This document shows, piece by piece, positions 24,087-32,758 of a stretch of 64,000 nucleotides of DNA. The position numbers were made by a program, and so were the translations under genes. The stretch covers positions 558,001-622,000 of the forward strand of contig NZ_BNAY01000004.1 of assembly GCF_014654365.1 (NCBI RefSeq). Direction: 5' to 3'. Position 1 is the stretch's first letter. Each line of letters opens with the position of its first letter. The notes beneath the pieces are model-generated. The model had not been told where the DNA came from and did no database searches. It saw only the letters and a program-made list of their open reading frames with translations. The stretch comes from Amycolatopsis oliviviridis (GTDB lineage: Bacteria; Actinomycetota; Actinomycetes; Mycobacteriales; Pseudonocardiaceae).

Positions 24087-25481
24087 ATGACGAGCACTGT
24101 GACCCGGCCGGGGCCGCCGGGCAGCCCCGCGCCGCCCCCTGCGCCGGAAGGCCGCAGCGGGATCGCCGGGCTGCTCGAACTGCCGGGGAACGGGATCCGC
24201 GCGATCATCCGGTCCGCGGCGACCACGCCGGGCAGGCTTTCGGTCATCGCGATCGGGCTCGTCCTGCTGTCGCTGGTCGCCGGCCTGTTCGGCGCGCTGG
24301 CGGCACAGGACAAGAAGGACACGATCAACGGCCTGATCGACCACCGTGAACCGCTCGCGGCCGCCGCGCAGCAGGTCTATCGCGCGCTTTCGGACGCGGA
24401 CGCGACGGCGGCCAGTTCGTTCCTCTCGATCGGCACCGAGCCGCTCCCGATGCGCCAGCGGTACGAACGCGACGTCGCGGAGGCCGGTGCGGCGCTCGCG
24501 AAGGCGGCGTCGGACTCGTCCGGCGTCGGCGAGGCGGCCGAGCAGATCAACACGCTCGGTCGCGAACTCCCTGTCTACACAGGACTGATCGAGACGGCAC
24601 GCACTTACAACCGGCAGGGATATCCCGTCGGTGCCTCGTATCTTCGGGAAGCCTCCGAACTGATGCGGGCGAAAATCCTTCCCGCCGCACAGGATCTGTA
24701 CCGCATCGACACCGACCGGCTCGCCGCCGAACAGGACGACGCGACCGGATTCCCTTGGCTGGCAACGGCTTTGCTGCTCGCCCTGCTCGCCGCGCTGATC
24801 GTCACGCAGGTGCACCTGACGCGGAAGACCAACCGGCTGCTGAACGTCGGGCTCGTCGTCGCGTCCGTGTCGGTCGTGGTCGCTCTGCTGTGGGGCGCGG
24901 TGGCGGTGATCGTGCAGAGCAGCCTCGTCGGCAGCGGTGAGGAAGACGGCTCGCACCAGGTGGACGTCCTCGTGCGCGCCCGGATCGCGGCCCTGCAGGC
25001 ACGAGCCGACGAGACGCTGGCCCTCGTCGCCCGCGGCGACGGCGCGGCGTACGAAAAGGACTTCGGCGATCTCGCCGCGCAACTCGGCGGGACGGACGGC
25101 CAGGGCGGCCTGCTCGGCGAGGTCCGCGGCCTCGCGGAGGGCGGCGCGGGCGCGGACAAGGTGGACGCGGCGATCCAGGCGGCGTCGGCGTGGTTCAAGG
25201 CGCACCGTGAAGTGCGGCGCCTCGACGACGACGGCTTCTACCAGGACGCTGTCGACATGGCCGTCCGTGACGACAAGAAGGATGGCGCGGCAGGGGCGTT
25301 CCTGCGGCTCGACGAGAACCTGGTGGCCGCGATCAACGTGGGACGACAGGAATTCCTCGACGACACCCGCGGTGCCGAACGCGCGCTGACGCTGCTCGCG
25401 CCGGGGATCGCGGTGCTGGCGTTGATCGCGGCGGCGGGGGCCGCGTTGGGAATCCGTGAACGGCTGAGGGAGTACCGGTGA
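24087..25481 (+). CDS. glnX: GlnX-like transmembrane amino-acid sensor
   Basis: A 464-aa membrane protein with four predicted helices (about 51-73, 222-242, 252-275, 433-455) and two large helical extracytoplasmic domains between helices 1-2 and 3-4, rich in Ala and coiled-coil-like. In mycobacteria GlnX sits between the solute-binding lipoprotein GlnH and kinase PknG and relays the presence of aspartate/glutamate to PknG. Here it overlaps glnH by 1 bp, and pknG lies 3.6 kb downstream. ATG 24087 follows GGGGAGG. Assignment rests on topology, size and the glnH/pknG neighbourhood. Confidence 0.85.
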   Translation: MTSTVTRPGPPGSPAPPPAPEGRSGIAGLLELPGNGIRAIIRSAATTPGRLSVIAIGLVLLSLVAGLFGALAAQDKKDTINGLIDHREPLAAAAQQVYRALSDADATAASSFLSIGTEPLPMRQRYERDVAEAGAALAKAASDSSGVGEAAEQINTLGRELPVYTGLIETARTYNRQGYPVGASYLREASELMRAKILPAAQDLYRIDTDRLAAEQDDATGFPWLATALLLALLAALIVTQVHLTRKTNRLLNVGLVVASVSVVVALLWGAVAVIVQSSLVGSGEEDGSHQVDVLVRARIAALQARADETLALVARGDGAAYEKDFGDLAAQLGGTDGQGGLLGEVRGLAEGGAGADKVDAAIQAASAWFKAHREVRRLDDDGFYQDAVDMAVRDDKKDGAAGAFLRLDENLVAAINVGRQEFLDDTRGAERALTLLAPGIAVLALIAAAGAALGIRERLREYR

Positions 25482-26446
25482 TGCGGAACGGTCTGCGAAC
25501 GGCCGTGCTCGGCGCGGTCTTGGTGCTGGCGACGGCTTGCGGCAGCGCGGGGGCGCCGGTCGACCCGGCCCCGGTCGGCGACGTCGCCCCGCCGCAGCCC
25601 GCGAACGTCGGCGGTGCCGACAACGCCGGCGGTGGCGGGACGACCGACACGAGCTGCAGCCCGCTGGCCAGCCTGCGGCCGACCAGCGGCACGTCGATCA
25701 CCAGCGGCTCGACGATGGCGAGGATCAAGCAGAACGGCAAACTCGTCGCGGGCGTCGACCAGACGACGTTCCTGTTCGGTTTCCGGAATCCGACGTCGGG
25801 TCAGCTCGAAGGCTTCGACATCGACATGGTCAACGAGATCGCGAAGGCGATCTTCGGCAGTGCGGAAGGCCGCGTGCAGTTCCGCGCGATCCCGTCGAAA
25901 CTGCGGGAAGACGTGCTCGAAAAGAAGCAGGTCGACATCGTGGTCCGGACCTACAGCATCACCTGCAGCCGGCTGAAGAGGGTCGCCTTCTCGACGGCGT
26001 ATTACCAGGCGGGGCAACGGATCCTGGTCGAATCCGGATCGAAGGTCACCCAGCTCTCGGATCTCGCCGGGCGGCGGGTGTGCGCGACCAAGACGTCGAC
26101 GTCGTTGACGAAGATCGCGGCGGATCCCTCGAAGCCGGTGCCGGTCTCGGTGGACAACTGGTCGGACTGCCTGGTGATGCTGCAGCAGAAACAGGTCGAG
26201 GCCGTTTCGACGGACGACGTCATCCTCGCCGGGATGCTCGCGCAGGACCCGACGCTGAAGATCGTGGGGGACCGGTTCACCGAGGAGAACTACGGCATCG
26301 GTGTCCCGAAGGAGAACGAGGACATGGTGCGGTACGTGAACGCCGTGCTGGAGAACGTGCGCGGTGGCGCGTGGCAGACGAGCTACGCGAAATGGATCGG
26401 GAACAAACTCGAAGGCGGGACACCGCCCTCACCCCAGTACAAGTGA
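25481..26446 (+). CDS. glnH: GlnH-like amino-acid-binding lipoprotein
   Basis: A 321-aa extracytoplasmic solute-binding protein (family 3, PBPb fold). The lipobox LATAC places the lipidated Cys at residue 20. A Pro/Gly-rich linker follows to about residue 55. The binding domain starts KLVAGVDQTTFLFGFRNPTSGQLEGFDIDMVNEIA, the polar amino-acid-binding signature. In the mycobacterial system it binds Asp/Glu and signals through GlnX to PknG rather than serving an importer; no ABC importer genes are present here either, which supports that role. ATG 25481 overlaps the glnX stop (TGATG). Confidence 0.9.
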   Translation: MRNGLRTAVLGAVLVLATACGSAGAPVDPAPVGDVAPPQPANVGGADNAGGGGTTDTSCSPLASLRPTSGTSITSGSTMARIKQNGKLVAGVDQTTFLFGFRNPTSGQLEGFDIDMVNEIAKAIFGSAEGRVQFRAIPSKLREDVLEKKQVDIVVRTYSITCSRLKRVAFSTAYYQAGQRILVESGSKVTQLSDLAGRRVCATKTSTSLTKIAADPSKPVPVSVDNWSDCLVMLQQKQVEAVSTDDVILAGMLAQDPTLKIVGDRFTEENYGIGVPKENEDMVRYVNAVLENVRGGAWQTSYAKWIGNKLEGGTPPSPQYK

Positions 26447-26450
26447 GAAC

Positions 26451-26481
26451 GGGCCGTTCGGGAGTCGCTTCCGAACGGCCC
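26451..26481. terminator. bidirectional terminator between glnH and the ESX-type substrate gene
   Basis: A perfect 11-bp inverted repeat GGGCCGTTCGG (26451-26461) / CCGAACGGCCC (26471-26481) with a 9-nt loop sits in the 43-bp gap between the convergent genes. Confidence 0.8.
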
Positions 26482-26489
26482 GCTTCGGG

Positions 26490-27983
26490 TTATGGGGACT
26501 TCTCGCCGATCACCGGCGGCACCGGCTTCATTTCGCCGTCGTAGCCGCCGAACAACACGTCGGCGTCTTCTTCCTGCAGGTAGTTCGGGGCCTTCTTTTC
26601 CTTGTCCTCTTCCTTCTGCCCCTTGCCGCCCGGGCCACCGGCCCCCATCGGGCCCTGCCCACCGCTCTTGCCCGCAGCGGCCGCACCACCCCGGGTGACC
26701 CGCTCCTCGGGCAGCTTGCCCGAGCCCGAACCACCGCCCTTGCCCGCGAGCTTCTCGGCCTCACCGGCCGAAACCTTGCCGCCCGCGAGCCGCTCGGCGA
26801 CGTTGCCCGAACCGCCGTTGCGCCCGAACCCGCCGCCTCCGCCGCTGGTCAACCGGCTCGCCGCACTGCCACCCGGCCCGGTCGGCGTCCGGCCGGGCTT
26901 GCCGCGATACTGCTCGCTGCCCAGCCGCCCGAGCCCGGTGGGGCCGGGACCGTTCACGGCCGCCAGCCCCGGCGTCGGCCCGGGCCGGAACGATCCGGGC
27001 GGCCCGCTGAGCGGCTGGTTCGGCCCCGGCACCCCGGTGTGCCCGCCGCCCGTGGTGATCCCGGGCCCCGGTCCCGACGTCGGTCCCGGTCCGCCCGAGT
27101 AGCCCGGACCGGACACCCCAGGACCGGATCCGGGGCCAGGCCCCGGTCCGCCGCTGAAACCCTTGGCCTCGGTACCCCCGGAAAACCCGGACGCCGTCGT
27201 CGAATCGCCCATTTCCGGCGGCGGGGCGAAGGTGGGCTGCTTGGAATTGACGTCGAAAAGCGACTGGTCGTAGGTGTGCATCACCTGCGCGGCCTGCTGG
27301 TGCGCCTGGAACGACTGCTCCTGCTTGGCCGGGATGTTGCCGACCGTCTCCACCGCGCCCGCGAAGTTCCCGTTCCCGAGCTGCTGAATCGCGTTCTTGT
27401 ACTCGGCGTTGCGGTCGAAGGGGATCTCTTCGGGCATGGAGTTCTTCGCCGTGGTGGCCGCGGCCGCGGACTGGGAGAAGCGGTTGGAGGCGAGGTAGGC
27501 GCCGTCACCTGCGGTATCGGCCCACTTGCCCAGGTTCTTGAAGAACCCGTGCGCGGCCTCCGCGGACGGACCCTGCCAGTGGGCGCCCTCCTTGTTGGCG
27601 GCGCTGCTGAGGGCGTTGCTGAAGGTGTTGAGCGCGTTGCCCTGGTTGTTCCAGATCTCGCCCTTTTGGTCGATCTTCTCGGCGGAGAGGTTGTTGGTGA
27701 CCATGCCGATCAGGTCGCCGTGCGAGTTACCCTCGTAGCGCTGACCCGACGGCCCGAGCCCGGCCCGGAACTGCTGTCCCTGCGCGAGGCTTTCGGCCTG
27801 CTGGCCCGAATACTCGCCGGCCTTCGCCTCCGCCGTCATCCGCGCGGTGAGGTCGTTGCCACCGGGCCCCCGGTTGACCTCGTCGTAGGTCTCCGCGTAG
27901 CGATTGCCCTCGTACGTGCGATGGGCCTTGCCGTCGGCGCTCAGCACGGACTCGAAGTTGTCCTGACCCGTGTTCTCCGCCAT
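26490..27983 (-). CDS. PPE/WXG-like ESX (type VII) secretion substrate, Gly/Pro-rich
   Basis: A 497-aa protein. Residues 1-235 are helical and polar, with a WxG motif in HWQGPSAEAAHGFF, as in the helical hairpin of type VII substrates. Residues 240-440 are a low-complexity Gly-Pro-Ser region. The C-terminus ends EDADVLFGGYDGEMKPVPPVIGE, a tail pattern I associate with ESX-linked proteins of Pseudonocardiaceae. No signal peptide. Start ATG 27983 was taken over the longer frame from 28082. It is the last gene of a four-gene minus-strand island with EspG-like, WXG-like and DUF3558 genes, so co-secretion or cell-surface display is inferred. Confidence 0.8.
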   Translation of the reverse strand: MAENTGQDNFESVLSADGKAHRTYEGNRYAETYDEVNRGPGGNDLTARMTAEAKAGEYSGQQAESLAQGQQFRAGLGPSGQRYEGNSHGDLIGMVTNNLSAEKIDQKGEIWNNQGNALNTFSNALSSAANKEGAHWQGPSAEAAHGFFKNLGKWADTAGDGAYLASNRFSQSAAAATTAKNSMPEEIPFDRNAEYKNAIQQLGNGNFAGAVETVGNIPAKQEQSFQAHQQAAQVMHTYDQSLFDVNSKQPTFAPPPEMGDSTTASGFSGGTEAKGFSGGPGPGPGSGPGVSGPGYSGGPGPTSGPGPGITTGGGHTGVPGPNQPLSGPPGSFRPGPTPGLAAVNGPGPTGLGRLGSEQYRGKPGRTPTGPGGSAASRLTSGGGGGFGRNGGSGNVAERLAGGKVSAGEAEKLAGKGGGSGSGKLPEERVTRGGAAAAGKSGGQGPMGAGGPGGKGQKEEDKEKKAPNYLQEEDADVLFGGYDGEMKPVPPVIGEKSP

Positions 27984-28002
27984 GGTCCCCTCCCTGATCC
28001 GT

Positions 28003-28548
28003 TCAGTTCCCTCTAGGCAGCTTGGGCGCGACAGCTTCGGCGACGACCATTCCGTCGGCACAAGACTGTTCGTTTGATCCATCTGAAAGGGTCAGCGTGA
28101 CGCTGGCGCGCGCGTTAGGCGTAACCGCTATACCGATATAGCAGCTCCCGCGCCCGCCATCGCCCGAAAACTGTACGGCCTCGCGTCCGCCGATCTGTAC
28201 GGTGGTCTTGGTTCCCTGTGAAGGGTTCAGCTTGCCGATTCCCTCATTGCCGACGAAGTAGAGGGAAACGTTTCCGTAGCGCGCTTTCGTCGCTCGGCAG
28301 CCGTTGTCGCTCTCCAATGTCTCTGGCTTGTATCCTTCGTAAGCAAGTGTTCTGGTGACGTCTCGCAGCATCTCGCACGAGTCCAGGTCCGCGAAGACTT
28401 CCTTGTTCTCGCTGCTGGGAGCTGCGGACTGAGATGCGCTCGGTGCAGGATTGGGTTTTCCTGGCTTCTCGGTCGAGCATGACACCGTCGTGGCGGTCAC
28501 GACGAGAGCGGCCGCCGCCAGCAGGAACAGATTTGGTGCCGATTTCAT
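28003..28548 (-). CDS. DUF3558-type lipoprotein
   Basis: A 181-aa lipoprotein. Signal peptide with Cys in VTATTVSCS, a Pro/Ser linker, then a compact domain with conserved cysteines (LDSCEMLRD, DNGCRATKA, GSCYIGIAV, NEQSCADGM) as in the DUF3558 family common beside ESX genes in Pseudonocardiaceae. ATG 28548 is used; a TTG at 28560 overlapping the upstream stop (ATTGA) is possible and would couple it to the preceding gene. It is probably anchored to the outer face of the membrane. Function unknown. Confidence 0.8.
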   Translation of the reverse strand: MKSAPNLFLLAAAALVVTATTVSCSTEKPGKPNPAPSASQSAAPSSENKEVFADLDSCEMLRDVTRTLAYEGYKPETLESDNGCRATKARYGNVSLYFVGNEGIGKLNPSQGTKTTVQIGGREAVQFSGDGGRGSCYIGIAVTPNARASVTLTLSDGSNEQSCADGMVVAEAVAPKLPRGN

Positions 28549-28556
28549 TCTCTGTA

Positions 28557-28973
28557 TCAATCCTGTCGAAGGCTCTTTAGGGTCGACTCGTTGTCATGCT
28601 CGATTTGATTGAAGTTCTTCTTCGCGGTCTCGATAGCCGTCACGGCTCGTGATATGACGTTCTGCAGTGCCTCGAGCTGGGTCTTCGCCGACTGTTCATC
28701 ACCATCCGCGACGAGAGTGGCGTGCTTGCCGACGTCGAGAGCGTAGGGACTCGTACCGAGTTCTGGAGCGCGGCCCAGCACGATGAACTGGCCTTTGTTG
28801 GTTGCCCAGCTGTCCAGGTAATCCTGCAGCGCGGTCTTGTACGCCTCGCCCATCTCAGGGCTGACCGCGAACCGCCCTTCCTTCGCAGCCGTCACCATCG
28901 CATCCGCCTGCGCCGAGAAGTCGCCCAGCATCTTCGAGAAGTCGCCCGGCGGTCCGCCGGTGCCGTCAGTCAT
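28557..28973 (-). CDS. WXG100-like helical ESX-associated protein
   Basis: A 138-aa, almost entirely helical, polar protein: FSKMLGDFSAQADAMVTAAKEGRF at the start and a long C-terminal helix QLEALQNVISRAVTAIETAKKNFNQIEHDN. It has no signal peptide and no Cys. Size, helix pattern and position between an EspG-like chaperone gene and a DUF3558 lipoprotein suggest an ESX-secreted or ESX-associated helical protein. A canonical WxG is absent (DSWATNKG in the middle is the nearest), so the family call is tentative. Confidence 0.65.
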   Translation of the reverse strand: MTDGTGGPPGDFSKMLGDFSAQADAMVTAAKEGRFAVSPEMGEAYKTALQDYLDSWATNKGQFIVLGRAPELGTSPYALDVGKHATLVADGDEQSAKTQLEALQNVISRAVTAIETAKKNFNQIEHDNESTLKSLRQD

Positions 28974-29067
28974 GGTCTCTCCCCTGTACCAAGTCCCGGT
29001 TACTCGTAGCGCTCGTCAGGTCACGATATCAGCGGAAACGGCCCTGAAGGCCGCCTTCCGGCGAGGA

Positions 29068-29820
29068 TCACGCGCTGCCGACGCGGGCGGCTTCGACCAG
29101 GTCGTGGATCCATCGTGCCAGGTGAGAGCCACTCGTCGGGGTGAACGTGCGGCGGACTTCGCCGTCGGGGAAGCGGTCGGTGGTGAGCATGAAGCGGCCC
29201 TGGACGCTGTCGAACCACTGGACGCTTTTCTGCTGCGGTTTCCCTCGATCGTCGCGCAGGGTGATGCCGAGTGTGCCGAGTCGCGCGAGCGGGAATTCGA
29301 AGAAACGGCCGGCCGCGCCCAGGCGGAGGTTGCCGGGGTCCTCGTTGAACGGGTCGTCCGGTCGTTTGGCCGGGGGGAGGGTGCTGGACGTCGTCACCCG
29401 TCCGGGGAACGGCTGCAGCGACGGTAGATAGCCGAGCAGGGTCGAGGTCACCTGATCGGGGTAAACCGGCTCGAAGAGGATGTCGAATCCGCGTTGCTGG
29501 CTCACGACGCCCAGACGCTGGTTCCAGGCACCCCGATAGAGGTACTCGGCGTCCTGTTCGACCTCGTGCGCCTCCAGGGTGACGACGAAGTCGCCTGTCG
29601 CCCAGAGCCGGAGTGTCTGTTCGTAGTCGCGCAGGAGTTCGCGACCGCGCGCGAAGCCTCGGTCCGCCAGAGCCGACCAGACCTCTTCGCAGTGCCGCTC
29701 GCGTTCCGTGACGGTGGTACCGACGGTCGGGATTTCGAAGGGCAGCACGAATCTGCCGAGCCCGAGTTCTTCGAGTACGACGTCGAGCTGGGCCATCGAC
29801 ATCGAAAATGACGCAGGCAC
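29068..29820 (-). CDS. EspG-family ESX secretion chaperone
   Basis: A 250-aa protein of the EspG type: SMSMAQLDVVLEELGLGRFVLPFEIPTVG at the start and the region GAWNQRLGVVSQQRGFD in the middle fit EspG family proteins, which hold PE/PPE-like substrates soluble in the cytoplasm and guide them to the type VII machine. GTG 29820 is preferred since GGGGGAGG lies 5 bases upstream; an upstream in-frame GTG exists at 29865. It is the first gene of the minus-strand ESX island and its likely client is the PPE-like product at 26490. Confidence 0.82.
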   Translation of the reverse strand: MPASFSMSMAQLDVVLEELGLGRFVLPFEIPTVGTTVTERERHCEEVWSALADRGFARGRELLRDYEQTLRLWATGDFVVTLEAHEVEQDAEYLYRGAWNQRLGVVSQQRGFDILFEPVYPDQVTSTLLGYLPSLQPFPGRVTTSSTLPPAKRPDDPFNEDPGNLRLGAAGRFFEFPLARLGTLGITLRDDRGKPQQKSVQWFDSVQGRFMLTTDRFPDGEVRRTFTPTSGSHLARWIHDLVEAARVGSA

Positions 29821-30009
29821 CGGTTCCTCCCCCTCATCACCTGCTGAATCGGTTCTCTCCCGCACCGTAGCGGGTTCGACCCGGCGCGGGCAGGACCTGC
29901 TTGCGCACGTCTAGTCCATCCATGCCCCCGCCGCCGCCCTCAACGGAGGAGCTTCGCTCCCAGGCCTAGACTCAGGGCTGACGCCGTCGCGGGGATTCGG
30001 GAGGTACCA

Positions 30010-32691
30010 GTGTCGGAAGAGCCGCGCCGTCCCAGGCACGCAGCGCCGGATGACGCCACGCCGGAGCACGAGGCGGAGTCCGCCTCCTGGACGCCGCCGG
30101 CGCCGGTTCGCTGGGAAACGCCCGAACCGTCCATTTCCGGCAGGCTCGATCTCTCCGAACCGCCGCGGCAGAAGCAACAGCCCGCACCGGAGAAGGACGC
30201 CGAGCGCACGATCTATCACGCGCCGGTCCAGCGTCCGCAGACTCCACCGCGCGGTCAGCAGCGGCCGATTCCCGGCGCCGAGGACCCGACGCGTCCGCCG
30301 GGCGAGCTGGCCCCGGTGAGCCCGCAGACCCAGATCGTCCGCCCCGTCTTGCAGGCATCCGCCGACGCCCCGCAGCCGACCAGCGTCCTCTCCTCGCCGA
30401 CGCCGGAGACGCAGAGCATCATGCCGCCGACGCCGCGCGTCGACAGCGGACCCGGGCCGCTGCCGGACCCTGGCACGGAAAGCGTCCTGCCCGAACGCTC
30501 CAGCGAAAGCCGCGGCACGGGCACCGGCACCGGATCGGGCAGCCAGGGTACCGGGACAGGGACCGGCACCGGAACGGGTTCGTTCCCCGGCACCGCGCGC
30601 CGGACGTCGTCGCGCACCTCTCGCCGCGGCCGCCTCGGCGCCGGGCTCGTCGACGTCCCGCAGGTGCCGTACCGCGACCCGGCGTCCGCCGTCCTCGACA
30701 ACCCGATGGTGTCGGAGGAGAAACGCTTCTGCGGCAGCTGCAGCGCCAAGGTCGGCCGAGGCAAGGACGGCGAACCCGGCTCGCCGGAAGGCAACTGCGA
30801 GAAGTGCGGGAACCCGTTCTCCTTCGTCCCGAAGCTGCGGCCGAACGAGATCGTCGGCGGCCAGTACGAGGTCCTCGGCGCCCTCGCGTACGGCGGGCTC
30901 GGCTGGATCTACCTCGCCCAGGACCACAACGTCAGCGACCGCTGGGTGGTGCTCAAGGGCCTGATCGACACCGGTGACGCCACCGCGATGGCGGCCGCCG
31001 CCAACGAGCAGCGGTTCCTCGCCGAGGTCGAACATCCCAACATCGTCAAGATCCACAACTTCGTGCAGCATCCGGACGGCGACACCGGCAACTCCGTCGG
31101 CTACATCGTCATGGAGTACGTCGGCGGCCAGTCGCTGCGCCAGCTCGCGCTCGCGCACCACCGCGAGACGAAACGCCCGGAGCCGCTGCCGATCGGCCAG
31201 GTGATCGCCTACGGGCTCGAGATCCTGCCCGCCATGGGCTACCTGCACAGCCAGCACCTGCTGTACTGCGACCTCAAGCCCGACAACGTCATCCAGACGC
31301 ACGAACAGCTCAAGCTCATCGACCTCGGCGCGGTCCGCCGCACCGACGACTACGAGAGCCCGCTGTTCTTCACCACCGGCTACAGCGCGCCCGAACTGGC
31401 GACCCACGGCGCTTCGGTGGCATCGGACCTGTACACGGTCGGCCGCACGCTCGCCGTCCTCAGTTTCGAATTCTCCGGGTACACCAGCAAGTACAAGACG
31501 ACCCTGCCCGGCCCGGACGTCGTCCCGCTGTTCGCGCTCTTCGGTTCGTACTACCGCTTCTTGAAGCGCGCGACGCACACCGACCCGGACCGCCGGTTCA
31601 TCGCGGCCGAGGAGATGGGCGACCAGCTGACCGGGGTGCTGCGCGAGATCATGGCGCTGGGCACCGGGAAACCGCGCCCGGGCGCTTCGACCGTCTTCGG
31701 CCCGGAGACCCGCACGTTCGGCGTCGAACTGGTCGTCCCGGAGCACGGCGGGAGCGTTCCGCTGCCGGATCCGGGCGAGGTGGTCTCGGGTCTGCCGATC
31801 CCGCAGGTCGACACGGACGACCCGGCGGCGGGCGTGCTCGCGTCGACGGTCGCGCTCGATCCCAAGGGCGCGATCGAGTCGCTGGCCGGCGCGCCGCGCG
31901 AGTCGATCGAGGTCCGGTTGCGCATCGTCCGCGCCCGGATCGAACTCGGCGAGCTGGTCGAGGCGCAGCGGCAGCTGCAGGCCGCGCAGTACCTCGCGAT
32001 CAAGGCCGGATTCCCGCACGACTGGCGGATCGACTGGTACCGCGGCCTGATCGAGCTCGCGGGCGGCCGGTCCCGCGTCGCGCACGTCGCGTTCGAAGCG
32101 GTGTACGACGACCTTCCCGGCGAGATCGCGCCGAAGCTGGCCTTGGCCGTCAGCGCGGAGGGCGTCGGGGACTACTTCGGCGCCGCGCGCTACTACGAGC
32201 TCGTGTGGCGAACAGACCGGTCGTACGTCAGCGCCGCCTTCGGGCTAGCTCGCGTGTATCTCGCGCAGGGCGCCAGGGCCAGCGCGATCGAGGTGCTGGA
32301 GGCCGTCCCGGCGTCGTCCTCGCACTACGTCGCCGCGCAGGTGGCCGCGATCAAGATCAAGACGAGGATCAACGGCGGCGGCAAGGACCCGGTGATGGTG
32401 TCCGAGCGGGACCTCGTCGACGCTTCGACGCGGCTCGAGCGCCTGCAACTCGACGCCGAACGCCGCACGCGGTTGTCGGCGGAGGTGCTCGAAGCCGCGC
32501 ACGGCTGGCTCAACGCGCAGAACCGGCCGACGCCGGGCGCGAAGGTGCTGGGCTGTGATCTGGAAGAACGGGATCTGCGGTTCGGGCTCGAACGCTGCTA
32601 CCGGACGCTGGCCCGGCTGGCCGGATCGGTCGACCAGCGCGTCGAACTCGTCGACAAGGCCAACGCGATCAGGCCCAGGACCCTCACCTAG
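30010..32691 (+). CDS. pknG: serine/threonine protein kinase PknG
   Basis: An 893-aa soluble kinase with the full PknG plan. Residues 1-235 are a long disordered Pro/Gly/Thr-rich tail with a Gly-Thr repeat stretch, longer than in mycobacteria. A rubredoxin-like metal site follows (CGSC...CEKC near 239-262). The kinase domain (about 280-550) has LKG lysine near 315, catalytic YCDLKPDN near 421 and DLG. A TPR domain (600-890) ends the protein. In mycobacteria and corynebacteria it phosphorylates GarA/OdhI to set the 2-oxoglutarate/glutamate balance in response to GlnH-GlnX. GTG start after GGGAGG. Confidence 0.95.
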   Translation: MSEEPRRPRHAAPDDATPEHEAESASWTPPAPVRWETPEPSISGRLDLSEPPRQKQQPAPEKDAERTIYHAPVQRPQTPPRGQQRPIPGAEDPTRPPGELAPVSPQTQIVRPVLQASADAPQPTSVLSSPTPETQSIMPPTPRVDSGPGPLPDPGTESVLPERSSESRGTGTGTGSGSQGTGTGTGTGTGSFPGTARRTSSRTSRRGRLGAGLVDVPQVPYRDPASAVLDNPMVSEEKRFCGSCSAKVGRGKDGEPGSPEGNCEKCGNPFSFVPKLRPNEIVGGQYEVLGALAYGGLGWIYLAQDHNVSDRWVVLKGLIDTGDATAMAAAANEQRFLAEVEHPNIVKIHNFVQHPDGDTGNSVGYIVMEYVGGQSLRQLALAHHRETKRPEPLPIGQVIAYGLEILPAMGYLHSQHLLYCDLKPDNVIQTHEQLKLIDLGAVRRTDDYESPLFFTTGYSAPELATHGASVASDLYTVGRTLAVLSFEFSGYTSKYKTTLPGPDVVPLFALFGSYYRFLKRATHTDPDRRFIAAEEMGDQLTGVLREIMALGTGKPRPGASTVFGPETRTFGVELVVPEHGGSVPLPDPGEVVSGLPIPQVDTDDPAAGVLASTVALDPKGAIESLAGAPRESIEVRLRIVRARIELGELVEAQRQLQAAQYLAIKAGFPHDWRIDWYRGLIELAGGRSRVAHVAFEAVYDDLPGEIAPKLALAVSAEGVGDYFGAARYYELVWRTDRSYVSAAFGLARVYLAQGARASAIEVLEAVPASSSHYVAAQVAAIKIKTRINGGGKDPVMVSERDLVDASTRLERLQLDAERRTRLSAEVLEAAHGWLNAQNRPTPGAKVLGCDLEERDLRFGLERCYRTLARLAGSVDQRVELVDKANAIRPRTLT

Positions 32692-32698
32692 AACGCAA

Positions 32699-32753
32699 TT
32701 CGTCCTCTGAATGCGGTAGTTCGGCGTACGAACTACCGCATTCAGAGGACGAA
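32699..32753. repeat. perfect 25-bp inverted repeat between convergent genes
   Basis: Arms 32699-32723 and 32729-32753 are exact reverse complements with a 5-nt loop GCGTA. It fills the gap between pknG and the thioesterase gene and reaches within 5 bases of the latter's stop. Such a hairpin can end transcription from both sides, but the stem is not GC-rich and has no flanking T-run; see findings. Confidence 0.85.
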
Positions 32754-32758
32754 ATGCT

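Noticed and set aside
24087..25481. Methyl-accepting chemotaxis-like protein instead of GlnX
   Set aside because: Helical extracytoplasmic domains recall chemoreceptors, but there is no HAMP or signalling domain, and the glnH overlap and pknG nearby favour GlnX.
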